From: Candidatus Elarobacter sp.
GTDB lineage: Bacteria; Vulcanimicrobiota; Vulcanimicrobiia; Vulcanimicrobiales; Vulcanimicrobiaceae
Reading direction: 5' to 3'
Length of the DNA stretch: 5,480 nt
NCBI GenBank assembly: GCA_030150085.1
Contig: JASLGJ010000018.1
Span: 1 to 5,480, forward strand
Part shown: piece after piece, positions 1-5,480 of the stretch
Layout: every line of letters starts with the position of its first letter
Position numbering within the stretch: position 1 is the first letter of the stretch
The notes under the pieces: model-generated
Database searches by the model: none
The model's input: the letters and a program-made list of their open reading frames with translations, nothing else
Told to the model about the DNA's origin: nothing
Made by a program: the position numbers and the translations under genes

Positions 1-321
1 CGTCTCGCGCGGCAACTCGCCGCCGTGGCGCTCGACGACCGCGCGCGCGAGCGCGTGCAGGCGCACCGCGCGGCTGTTGTAGCCCAGGCCGCGCCAGGCG
101 CGCACGACGTCGCCCGCGTCGGCCGCGGCCAGCGCCGCGAAGCTCGGCCAGCGCGCGACGAACGCCTCGTAGAGCGGGATGACGCGCTCGACTTGAGTCT
201 GCTGCAGCATCGTCTCGCTGACCACGATGCGGTACGGATCGCGCGTCGCGCGCCAGGGCAGGTGGCGCCGGCCGTGCGCCGCGTACCACGCCAGCAGCGC
301 TTCGGAGGGGAACGCGCTCAC
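1..321 (-). CDS. mutY: A/G-specific adenine glycosylase MutY, N-terminal part (runs off left edge)
   Basis: Base-excision repair glycosylase that removes adenine mispaired with 8-oxoguanine or guanine. Only the first 107 residues are in the window and the frame is open to base 1. Seen in the translation: LPWR near residue 21, then DPYRIVVSETMLQQTQVERV at 28-47, the MutY signature in which E36 matches the catalytic Glu37 of E. coli MutY. GLGYNSRAVRLH lies near residues 83-94, where E. coli has GLGYYARARNLH. The helix-hairpin-helix, the catalytic Asp, the iron-sulfur cluster cysteines and the C-terminal 8-oxoG recognition domain would all lie beyond the left edge, so an intact gene cannot be confirmed. 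The start is a GTG at 319-321 overlapping the TGA of the upstream regulator by four bases (GTGA). No ATG lies nearby and the encoded protein begins at the expected point. I see no good Shine-Dalgarno, so translation is probably coupled to the upstream gene. Confidence 0.93.
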   Translation of the reverse strand, partial: MSAFPSEALLAWYAAHGRRHLPWRATRDPYRIVVSETMLQQTQVERVIPLYEAFVARWPSFAALAAADAGDVVRAWRGLGYNSRAVRLHALARAVVERHGGELPRET

Positions 322-1775
322 CGCGCGGCGTCGCCGATGCGGCGGATGCCTTCCTCGATCGCCGCGCGCGGCACGGGCGTGATCGAGAGGCGGAAGTTGT
401 GGTCGCCCCCGGCCTGCGGGAAGAACGCCTCGCCGAACAGGAACGCCGCGCCGCGCCGCTCGGCCGCGGCGAGCAGCGCGCGGGCCCGGATCTCGCGCGG
501 CGCGGTCGCCCACAGGTAGTAGCCGTCCCCGCCGGTCAGGACGCGCATCGGGGCGGGCCAGTGCTTCTCGATCGCGGCGTAGGCCAGCGCGCGCCGCTCG
601 CGCAGGTCGGCGCGCAGCGCGTCGACGTGCGCGTCGTAGCCGCGCTCGAGGTAGTCGCGCACCCCGGCTTGGATGTACATCGACGACGCCATGTCGTAGG
701 ACTGCTTGCGCAGCAGCAGGCGCTCGTAGATCGTGCGCGGCGCGACCAGCCAGCCCAGCCGCAGCGAGGGCGCGATGGTCTTGGAGAACGAGGAGATGTA
801 GATCACCGACTCGCTGTCGCGCGCGCGCAGCGGCGCGTTGCCGGGCGGGTTGAGCGCGCCGTAGGGATCGTCCTCGACCAGCGGCACGCCGTGGCGCCGA
901 GCCAGCGTCACCAGGCGGTCGCGCCGGTCGGCGTTCATCGTCACGCCGGTGGGGTTGTGGATGCCCGGCATGGTGTAGACGAAGCGCGGCTTGCGGGTGC
1001 GCAGGATGGCCTCGACGTGGTCGACCCGCATCCCCTCGTCGTCGACCGGCACCGGGATCGCGCGCAGCCCGGCGATCTGGAAGATCTGCAGCGCGCCGGG
1101 ATAGGTCGGGGCCTCGACCACGATCTCGTCGCCGGGTTCGGCCAAGGACTGTGCCGCCAGCGTGATACCCTGGGTCGAACCGGTCAGCATCAGCACGTCG
1201 CGCGGGTCGACCGCGCAGCCGCGCGCGCGCATGCGCAGCGCGATGGCCTCGCGCAGCGGCCCGTAGCCCTCGGAGTCGCCGTAGGTCAGGACGTACTTCA
1301 TGTCGCCCCCGACGCGGGCGAACGAGGCCGCCAGGTCTTCCAGCGGCGAGGGCTCGGCGGGCGGCACGCCCTGCACGAAGGCCACCAGGTCGCCGTGCTC
1401 GGCCGCGGCCAGCTCGCCCAGCACCGAGGGGAACTGGCCCACCCGCCAGGGCGGCAGGGTGACCCACCAGGGCACCTCGGCGGAGCGGTCGGGCCGCCCG
1501 CCTTCGTCCAAGGCGGCGACCCGCGAGCCCGAGCCGACCCGCTGGCGCATCAGGCCGTCGGCGACCAGGTCGCGGTAGGCGTGCACGACCGTCGAGCGGT
1601 TGACCTCGAGCCGCTCGGCCAGCGCGCGCTCGGGCGGCAACCGGGTGCCCTCGGGCAGCGAGCCGGCCAGGATCTGCTCGCGCAGGCGCTCGTAGATCTG
1701 GCGGTAGATCGGCACGATGCTGCTCCGGTCGAGCTCGATGGCGAGCTCCGACCATCCCGTTCGCATCCCATCCAT
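318..1775 (-). CDS. MocR-type transcriptional regulator: GntR winged helix fused to PLP-dependent aminotransferase domain
   Basis: 485-residue chimeric regulator of the MocR/GabR subfamily of GntR proteins. Residues about 13-85 form the GntR winged helix: VPIYRQIYERLREQILAG at 21-38, then LPPERALAERLEV and NRSTVVHAYRDLVADGL at 59-75, the latter holding the recognition helix. After a linker of roughly 70 residues comes a fold-type I aminotransferase domain to the C terminus. Its cofactor and substrate residues all look intact: HNPTG with N274, EDDPYG with D302 and Y305, the Schiff-base lysine K332 in SSFSKTIAPSLRLGW with R339, and a C-terminal HNFRLSI with R462 where aminotransferases bind the substrate carboxylate. 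In known members such as GabR and PdxR this domain senses PLP or an amino-acid adduct. The best start is ATG at 1773-1775; a second in-frame ATG at 1764-1766 would give 482 residues, and neither has a strong Shine-Dalgarno. The open frame continues upstream to 2138, but that stretch is antisense to aceE. The gene diverges from aceE and overlaps mutY downstream. The ligand cannot be told from sequence; the aminotransferase half also resembles 2-aminoadipate/kynurenine aminotransferases. Confidence 0.93.
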   Translation of the reverse strand: MDGMRTGWSELAIELDRSSIVPIYRQIYERLREQILAGSLPEGTRLPPERALAERLEVNRSTVVHAYRDLVADGLMRQRVGSGSRVAALDEGGRPDRSAEVPWWVTLPPWRVGQFPSVLGELAAAEHGDLVAFVQGVPPAEPSPLEDLAASFARVGGDMKYVLTYGDSEGYGPLREAIALRMRARGCAVDPRDVLMLTGSTQGITLAAQSLAEPGDEIVVEAPTYPGALQIFQIAGLRAIPVPVDDEGMRVDHVEAILRTRKPRFVYTMPGIHNPTGVTMNADRRDRLVTLARRHGVPLVEDDPYGALNPPGNAPLRARDSESVIYISSFSKTIAPSLRLGWLVAPRTIYERLLLRKQSYDMASSMYIQAGVRDYLERGYDAHVDALRADLRERRALAYAAIEKHWPAPMRVLTGGDGYYLWATAPREIRARALLAAAERRGAAFLFGEAFFPQAGGDHNFRLSITPVPRAAIEEGIRRIGDAAR

Positions 1776-1876
1776 TTTGGTTTTCGGACCGGCCAATCCC
1801 GTCGCACGCCGGGAATGGACCGTCATTGGATGGTTCACGGCCCGGAATGGCGGACGGGCGCCTTGCCGGTCTCCGC

Positions 1877-1882
1877 TACACT
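1877..1882 (+). promoter_or_regulatory. Candidate -10 element of the aceE promoter
   Basis: TACACT, preceded by GC, matches four of six bases of the sigma-70 -10 consensus TATAAT. No good -35 sits 16-18 bases upstream; TTGCCG at 1863-1868 is too close. Transcription from it would start near 1889, leaving a leader of about 35 bases before ATG 1924 and excluding the in-frame ATG at 1885 from the message. The weak -35 would fit an activated promoter, but that is inference. Confidence 0.4.
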
Positions 1883-1913
1883 GCATGGCGAACGTCCCGC
1901 GCCTCCCCGTCTC

Positions 1914-1917
1914 GGAG
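1914..1917 (+). promoter_or_regulatory. Shine-Dalgarno of aceE
   Basis: GGAG lies six bases before the ATG at 1924. It decides the start: the alternative in-frame ATG at 1885 has no purine-rich site before it and would add 13 residues (MANVPRLPVSEPA) unlike the AceE N terminus. Confidence 0.65.
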
Positions 1918-1923
1918 CCCGCC

Positions 1924-4647
1924 ATGATCGACACGCCCAGCCCAGCCAAGCCCGCCACCGATCCCGCCGCGGCCGCTCCGGCCGCCGCCCAGCCCGACCC
2001 GCAGGAGACGCGCGAGTGGCTCGACGCGCTCGACGGGGTGATCGAGGCCGAGGGCGCGGGCCGGGCCAGCGAGCTGGTGCGGGCCATCGTCGAGCGGGCC
2101 GCGACGCGCGGCGTGCGCACCCCGGCCGCGCAGACCACGCCCTACGTCAACACCATCGCACCCGAGAACCAGGCCCACTTCCCGGGCGACGACTCGATCG
2201 AGTCCAAGATCCGCCACTACGTGCGCTGGAACGCGATGGCGATGGTGGTGCGGGCCCAGAAGGACCACAGCGAGCTGGGCGGCCACGTCGCGACGTTCTC
2301 CTCCGCGGCGACGCTCTACGACGTCGGCTTCAACCACTTCTGGCGCGGCCCCGAGCACGCCGACGGCGGCGACCTGGTGTACTTCCAGGGCCACTCCTCG
2401 CCCGGCGTCTACGCCCGCGCCTTCATCGAAGGCCGCCTGACCGAGGACCAGCTCGAGAACTTCCGGCGCGAGGTCGACGGCAAGGGCCTCAGCTCGTACC
2501 CGCACCCCTGGCTGATGCCGGACTTCTGGCAGTTCGCCACCGTGTCGATGGGGCTGGGCTCGCTGCAGGCGGTGTACCAGGCGCGCTACATGCGCTACCT
2601 GCACGACCGCGGCCTGGCCGACACCTCGCAGCGCAAGGTCTGGGCGTTCCTGGGCGACGGCGAGATCGACGAGCCCGAATCGCTCGCCGCGCTGGCGATG
2701 GCGGCGCGCGAGAAGCTCGACAACCTGATCTTCGTGGTCAACTGCAACCTGCAGCGGCTCGACGGCCCGGTGCGCGGCAACGGCAAGATCATCCAGGAGC
2801 TGGAGGGCGTGTTCCGCGGCGCGGGCTGGAACGTGCTCAAGGTGATCTGGGGCTCGCGCTGGGACCCGCTGCTGGCCGCCGACCACACCGGCACCCTGGC
2901 CAAGCTGATGGCCGAGACGCTCGACGGCGACTACCAGACGCTCAAGTCGCGCGACGGGCGCTACGTGCGCGACCACTTCTTCGGCAAGTACCCCGAGACC
3001 GCGGCGCTGGTCGAGCGGATGACCGACGACGAGATCTGGGAGCTCAACCGCGGCGGCCACGATCCGTACAAGGTCTACGCGGCGTACAAGGCGGCCGTCG
3101 ATCACACCGGCTCGCCCACGGTCGTGCTGGCCAAGACGATCAAGGGTTACGGGATGGGCTCGGCCGGCGAGGGCATGAACATCGCCCACCAGCAGAAGAA
3201 ACTGATGGTCGAGCAGCTGCGCTTCTTCCGCGACCGCTTCTCGATCCCGATCTCGGATGCGGACCTGGAGCACGTGCCGTTCATCAAGCCCGCGCCCGAC
3301 AGCCGCGAGGCCGAGTACCTCAAGGAGCGGGTCGCCAAGCTGGGCAGCGTGCCGGCCCGCCGGCGCAACGTCGAGAAGCCGCTCGCGGTGCCCGAGCGCC
3401 AGGCCTTCCACGCCCTGCTGGAGTCGACCGGCGAGCGCGAGATCTCGACCACGATGGCCTTCGTGCGCGCGCTCTCGACCCTGCTGCGCGACAAGCAGGT
3501 CGGCCCGCGCGTGGTGCCGATCGTCGCCGACGAGTCGCGCACGTTCGGCATGGAGGGCATGTTCCGCCAGCTCGGCATCTACTCCAGCGTGGGCCAGCTC
3601 TACCGCCCGCAAGACGCCGACCAGCTCATGTGGTACCGCGAGGACAAGGCCGGCCAGATCCTCCAGGAAGGCATCACCGAGGCGGGCGCGATGTCGTCGT
3701 GGATCGCGGCGGGCACCTCGTACTCCACCCACGGCGTGCAGACCCTGCCCTTCTACATCTTCTACTCGATGTTCGGCTTCCAGCGCATCGGCGACCTGGC
3801 GTGGGCGGCGGGCGACATGCGCACGCGCGGCTTCCTGCTCGGCGGCACCTCGGGCCGCACCACCCTCAACGGCGAGGGCCTGCAGCACGAGGACGGCCAC
3901 TCGCACCTCTTCGCCGCCGGCATCCCGAACTGCGTGCCCTACGACCCGACCTACGCCTACGAGGTCGCGACGATCGTGCAGGACGGCGTGCGCCGCATGC
4001 TGGGCGAGCAGGAAGACGTCTACTACTACATCACCCTGCTCAACGAGAACTACGGCCACCCCGCGCTGCCGGCGGGAGCCGAGGACGGCATCCTGCGCGG
4101 CATGTACTTGCTGCGCGACGGCGGCCCCGCGAAGAAGGGTGCGCCGCGCGTGCAGCTCATGGGCAGCGGCTCGATCCTGCGCGAGGTGCTCGCGGCGGCC
4201 GACCTGCTGCGCGACGACTGGAGCGTGCTCGCCGACGTGTGGTCGGCGACGAGCTTCACCCTGCTGCACCGCGACGGCGAAGCGGCGGAGCGCTGGAACC
4301 TGCTGCACCCCACCGAGGAGCCGCGCGTGCCGTACGTGCGCCAGCAGCTCGAAGGCCACGACGGCCCGGTCGTCGCGGCGTCGGACTACGTGAAGGCCTT
4401 CGTCGAGCAGGTCCGCCCGTTCGTCGGCGAGCGCAAGTTCCACGCGCTGGGCACGGACGGGTTCGGCCGCAGCGACACGCGCAAGCAGCTGCGCTCGTTC
4501 TTCGAGGTCGACCGGCGCTGGATCGCGCTCGCCGCGCTCAACGCGCTGGCGGCCGACAAGACCACCGGCATCGACCGCGCCAAGGTGGCCGAGGCGATCG
4601 CCAAGTACGGCATCGACCCCGCCAAGCCCGAACCCACCACGGTTTAG
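1924..4647 (+). CDS. aceE: Pyruvate dehydrogenase E1 component, homodimeric AceE type
   Basis: Thiamine-diphosphate-dependent E1 of the cytoplasmic pyruvate dehydrogenase complex. It decarboxylates pyruvate and reductively acetylates the lipoyl groups of E2. The 907 residues compare with 887 in E. coli AceE and align almost throughout (YVNTIAPENQ, RWNAMAMV, YFQGHSSPGVYARAF, HFFGKYPETAALV, RTFGMEGMFRQLGIYS, LNGEGLQHEDGHSH, VLGTDGFGRSD-like GTDGFGRSDTRKQLR). The Mg/ThDP motif is complete: D245 in GDGEIDEPES, then N275 and Q277 in NCNLQRL. Active-site histidines H121, H157, H422 and H655 and Q155 correspond to E. coli H106, H142, H407, H640 and Q140. E586 in EGITEAG matches the cofactor-activating Glu571. 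The offset from E. coli numbering is a constant 15, so the whole core is free of net insertions. The N terminus carries about 14 extra Pro/Ala-rich residues before ETREWL. The start at ATG 1924 is set by GGAG at 1914-1917; the frame is open upstream to 1717 and beyond the regulator's start, but that part is not AceE-like. aceF follows after 14 bases with no terminator. Confidence 0.98.
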   Translation: MIDTPSPAKPATDPAAAAPAAAQPDPQETREWLDALDGVIEAEGAGRASELVRAIVERAATRGVRTPAAQTTPYVNTIAPENQAHFPGDDSIESKIRHYVRWNAMAMVVRAQKDHSELGGHVATFSSAATLYDVGFNHFWRGPEHADGGDLVYFQGHSSPGVYARAFIEGRLTEDQLENFRREVDGKGLSSYPHPWLMPDFWQFATVSMGLGSLQAVYQARYMRYLHDRGLADTSQRKVWAFLGDGEIDEPESLAALAMAAREKLDNLIFVVNCNLQRLDGPVRGNGKIIQELEGVFRGAGWNVLKVIWGSRWDPLLAADHTGTLAKLMAETLDGDYQTLKSRDGRYVRDHFFGKYPETAALVERMTDDEIWELNRGGHDPYKVYAAYKAAVDHTGSPTVVLAKTIKGYGMGSAGEGMNIAHQQKKLMVEQLRFFRDRFSIPISDADLEHVPFIKPAPDSREAEYLKERVAKLGSVPARRRNVEKPLAVPERQAFHALLESTGEREISTTMAFVRALSTLLRDKQVGPRVVPIVADESRTFGMEGMFRQLGIYSSVGQLYRPQDADQLMWYREDKAGQILQEGITEAGAMSSWIAAGTSYSTHGVQTLPFYIFYSMFGFQRIGDLAWAAGDMRTRGFLLGGTSGRTTLNGEGLQHEDGHSHLFAAGIPNCVPYDPTYAYEVATIVQDGVRRMLGEQEDVYYYITLLNENYGHPALPAGAEDGILRGMYLLRDGGPAKKGAPRVQLMGSGSILREVLAAADLLRDDWSVLADVWSATSFTLLHRDGEAAERWNLLHPTEEPRVPYVRQQLEGHDGPVVAASDYVKAFVEQVRPFVGERKFHALGTDGFGRSDTRKQLRSFFEVDRRWIALAALNALAADKTTGIDRAKVAEAIAKYGIDPAKPEPTTV

Positions 4648-4661
4648 TGGATACAGACGAC

Positions 4662-5480
4662 ATGGCTTCGATCGAACTGACGGTTCCCGACATCGGCGGC
4701 TTCGCCGACATCCCGGTCATCGAGGTGCTGGTGGCGCCCGGCGAGACGATCGCCAAGGACGCCCCGCTGGTGACGCTCGAGTCCGACAAGGCGACGATGG
4801 AGATTCCCGCCACCAACGCCGGCGTCGTGAAGGACGTCAAGGTGAAGGTCGGCGACAAGGTCTCGCAGGGCAGCGTGATCGTGACCATCGAGTCCGCCGA
4901 CGCGGCGACTGGGGGCGCGGCTTCGGCGCCCTCCGCGCCCGTTCAGGGAAGCGCGCAGTCTTCACAGTCAGCACCGGTGACCGCCGCTGCGAGCGACCCC
5001 GTGAAGAACGATCCCGCGGGCGTCGTCGCCGACGCGGCGGGCGCGGCCGAAGAGGACAAGGCGACCGCATCGGCGGCGCCGATCGCGACCGGCGAGCCGG
5101 TGGAAAGCGTCGTCGACCTGGTCGTGCCGGACATCGGCGACTTCACCGACATCCCGGTGATCGAAGTCCTCGTCGCGCCCGGCGAGACGATCGCCAAGGA
5201 CGCGCCGCTGGTGACGCTGGAGTCCGACAAGGCGACGATGGAGGTTCCGGCCTCGGCCGGCGGCGTCGTGCGCGACATCAAGGTGAAGGTCGGCGACCGC
5301 GTCTCGAAGGGCAGCGTGCTCGCGAGCGTGTCCAGCAGCACCGCGCCCGCCGCGCAGCCGTCGGCGCAAACCGCAAAGCCCGCCACGGGCACCGCATCGG
5401 CGGCGGCATCGTCCACGTCCGCACCGTCCCCGGCTACCTCCGCCGCCGCATCCGCTCCGGCCGCGGCCGGAGCGAGCGCG
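4662..5480 (+). CDS. aceF: Dihydrolipoamide acetyltransferase (pyruvate dehydrogenase E2), N-terminal part (runs off right edge)
   Basis: E2 core subunit of the pyruvate dehydrogenase complex, which takes the acetyl group from E1 on a lipoyl-lysine arm and transfers it to CoA. The first 273 residues are present and the frame is open at the right edge. Seen: lipoyl domain 1 at residues about 3-78 (VPDIGGFADIPVIEVLV, then ESDKATME with K43 as lipoylation site); a linker at about 79-149 rich in Ala, Ser and Pro; lipoyl domain 2 at about 150-225 (VPDIGDFTDIPVIEVLV, K190); then a second Ala/Pro/Ser/Thr linker to the edge. The subunit-binding domain and the catalytic acetyltransferase domain, with its His/Asp active site, would follow outside the window, as could a third lipoyl domain. 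The start ATG is 14 bases after the aceE stop. The gap has no clear Shine-Dalgarno, so coupling to aceE translation is likely. An in-frame GTG at 4647-4649 overlapping the aceE stop is a less likely start (adds MDTDD). Confidence 0.95.
   Translation, partial: MASIELTVPDIGGFADIPVIEVLVAPGETIAKDAPLVTLESDKATMEIPATNAGVVKDVKVKVGDKVSQGSVIVTIESADAATGGAASAPSAPVQGSAQSSQSAPVTAAASDPVKNDPAGVVADAAGAAEEDKATASAAPIATGEPVESVVDLVVPDIGDFTDIPVIEVLVAPGETIAKDAPLVTLESDKATMEVPASAGGVVRDIKVKVGDRVSKGSVLASVSSSTAPAAQPSAQTAKPATGTASAAASSTSAPSPATSAAASAPAAAGASA
4671..4895 (+). repeat. Lipoyl-domain repeat, copy 1
   Basis: Codes for residues 4-78 of AceF, the first lipoyl domain. It matches copy 2, exactly 441 bases downstream, at 57 of 75 residues. 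Residues 16-47 (4707-4802), which span the lipoyl lysine, are identical in protein to 163-194. At DNA level 4734-4802 differs from its partner at only two positions, both synonymous. Confidence 0.9.
5112..5336 (+). repeat. Lipoyl-domain repeat, copy 2
   Basis: Codes for residues 151-225 of AceF, the second lipoyl domain, with K190 as the predicted lipoylated residue. It is an in-frame repeat of copy 1. The differences are mostly conservative (I/V, K/R, T/S) and lie at the two ends of the domain. Confidence 0.9.
5453..5474. repeat. Perfect 22-base palindrome inside the second AceF linker
   Basis: Each arm reads CGCTCCGGCCG followed by its exact complement with no loop, giving a fully self-complementary 22 bases made only of strong GC pairs apart from one A/T pair per arm. 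It lies in codons for the Ala/Pro-rich linker. It could form a cruciform or, with the central bases unpaired, an RNA hairpin. There is no U-tract before the window ends, so it is not called a terminator. Confidence 0.75.

Larger units (their letters stand above)
1776..1923. promoter_or_regulatory. Divergent intergenic region between the MocR-type regulator and aceE
   Basis: A 148-base spacer between two divergent start codons, so it must hold the promoters of both operons. Sequence 1776-1850 is less GC-rich than the flanking coding DNA and contains repeated GGAATGG/GGATGG-like words on both strands. The strongest single inverted repeat is CCAATCCC (1793-1800) against GGGAATGG (1811-1818), 7 of 8 paired over a 10-base loop; with flanking bases 9 of 12 match. 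For the regulator's own promoter I see no convincing -35/-10 pair on the minus strand. Operator function is inferred. Confidence 0.6.

Noticed and set aside
25..519. 164-codon plus-strand frame at the left end
   Set aside because: Antisense to mutY and the regulator's C terminus, both recognised by family motifs; the product is Arg/Ala-rich without a domain.
1717..1923. Earlier in-frame starts for aceE (ATG 1717 and ATG 1885)
   Set aside because: The added residues are unlike AceE. The region before 1776 is regulator coding sequence, ATG 1885 lies at the candidate -10, and only ATG 1924 has a well-spaced GGAG.
1776..2138. N-terminal extension of the MocR-type regulator to an ATG at 2138
   Set aside because: The extra 121 residues are low-complexity, antisense to aceE codons, and precede the normal GntR N terminus. 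They would also cross the divergent promoter.
3257..4393. 378-codon plus-strand frame inside aceE
   Set aside because: It is almost only Arg, Ser, Ala, Thr and Cys, the usual frame-shifted shadow of a GC-rich gene; the overlapping aceE frame is intact throughout.
1876..4443. Long minus-strand open frame of 855 codons opposite aceE
   Set aside because: Its translation is Arg/Val/His/Ala-rich with no recognisable domain, and it lies wholly antisense to a clear aceE. Long antisense frames are expected from GC-rich codon bias.
4648..4661. Possible terminator or promoter between aceE and aceF
   Set aside because: Only 14 bases, with no inverted repeat, T-run or -10-like hexamer of note.
4538..5416. 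Several minus-strand frames opposite the aceE 3' end and aceF
   Set aside because: They appear in near-duplicate form opposite the two lipoyl repeats, which simply mirrors the repeat on the other strand.

Overview
The window comes from a very GC-rich bacterium (roughly 70% G+C by eye, nearly every third codon position G or C), most likely a proteobacterium. The pyruvate dehydrogenase is the homodimeric AceE type, and the E2 lipoyl domains have the PDIG-x-F/Y-x-D-x-PVIEVLV form familiar from beta- and gammaproteobacteria (Xanthomonadales and Burkholderiales are both plausible). I cannot place it more precisely. It is dense chromosomal DNA, with no RNA gene, insertion sequence, CRISPR array or other mobile element that I can see.

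Layout: two transcription units diverge from a 148-bp spacer (1776-1923). Leftward on the minus strand lies a full-length MocR-type regulator (GntR winged helix fused to a class I aminotransferase fold; start about 1775, stop 318-320). It is followed, with a 4-base GTGA overlap, by the first 107 codons of mutY, the A/G-specific adenine glycosylase, which runs off the left edge. Rightward on the plus strand lies aceE (1924-4647, pyruvate dehydrogenase E1, complete). After a 14-base gap comes the first 273 codons of aceF (4662 to the right edge), the E2 dihydrolipoamide acetyltransferase, showing two lipoyl domains joined by Ala/Pro/Ser-rich linkers.

How it works together: AceE decarboxylates pyruvate on thiamine diphosphate and passes the acetyl group to the lipoyl lysines of AceF (K43 and K190), which swing it to the E2 core (outside the window) to make acetyl-CoA. 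The regulator may control this operon, its own operon, or both. The spacer and adjoining start region carry six copies of GGA(A/T)TGG or GGATGG, three on each strand, several at exact 16-base spacing and ending just upstream of a candidate aceE -10 element. That array is the most interesting non-coding signal here. Its role is inference, and the two copies nearest the regulator lie in its first codons. The genes themselves are well-known families, and I found no convincing undescribed system.
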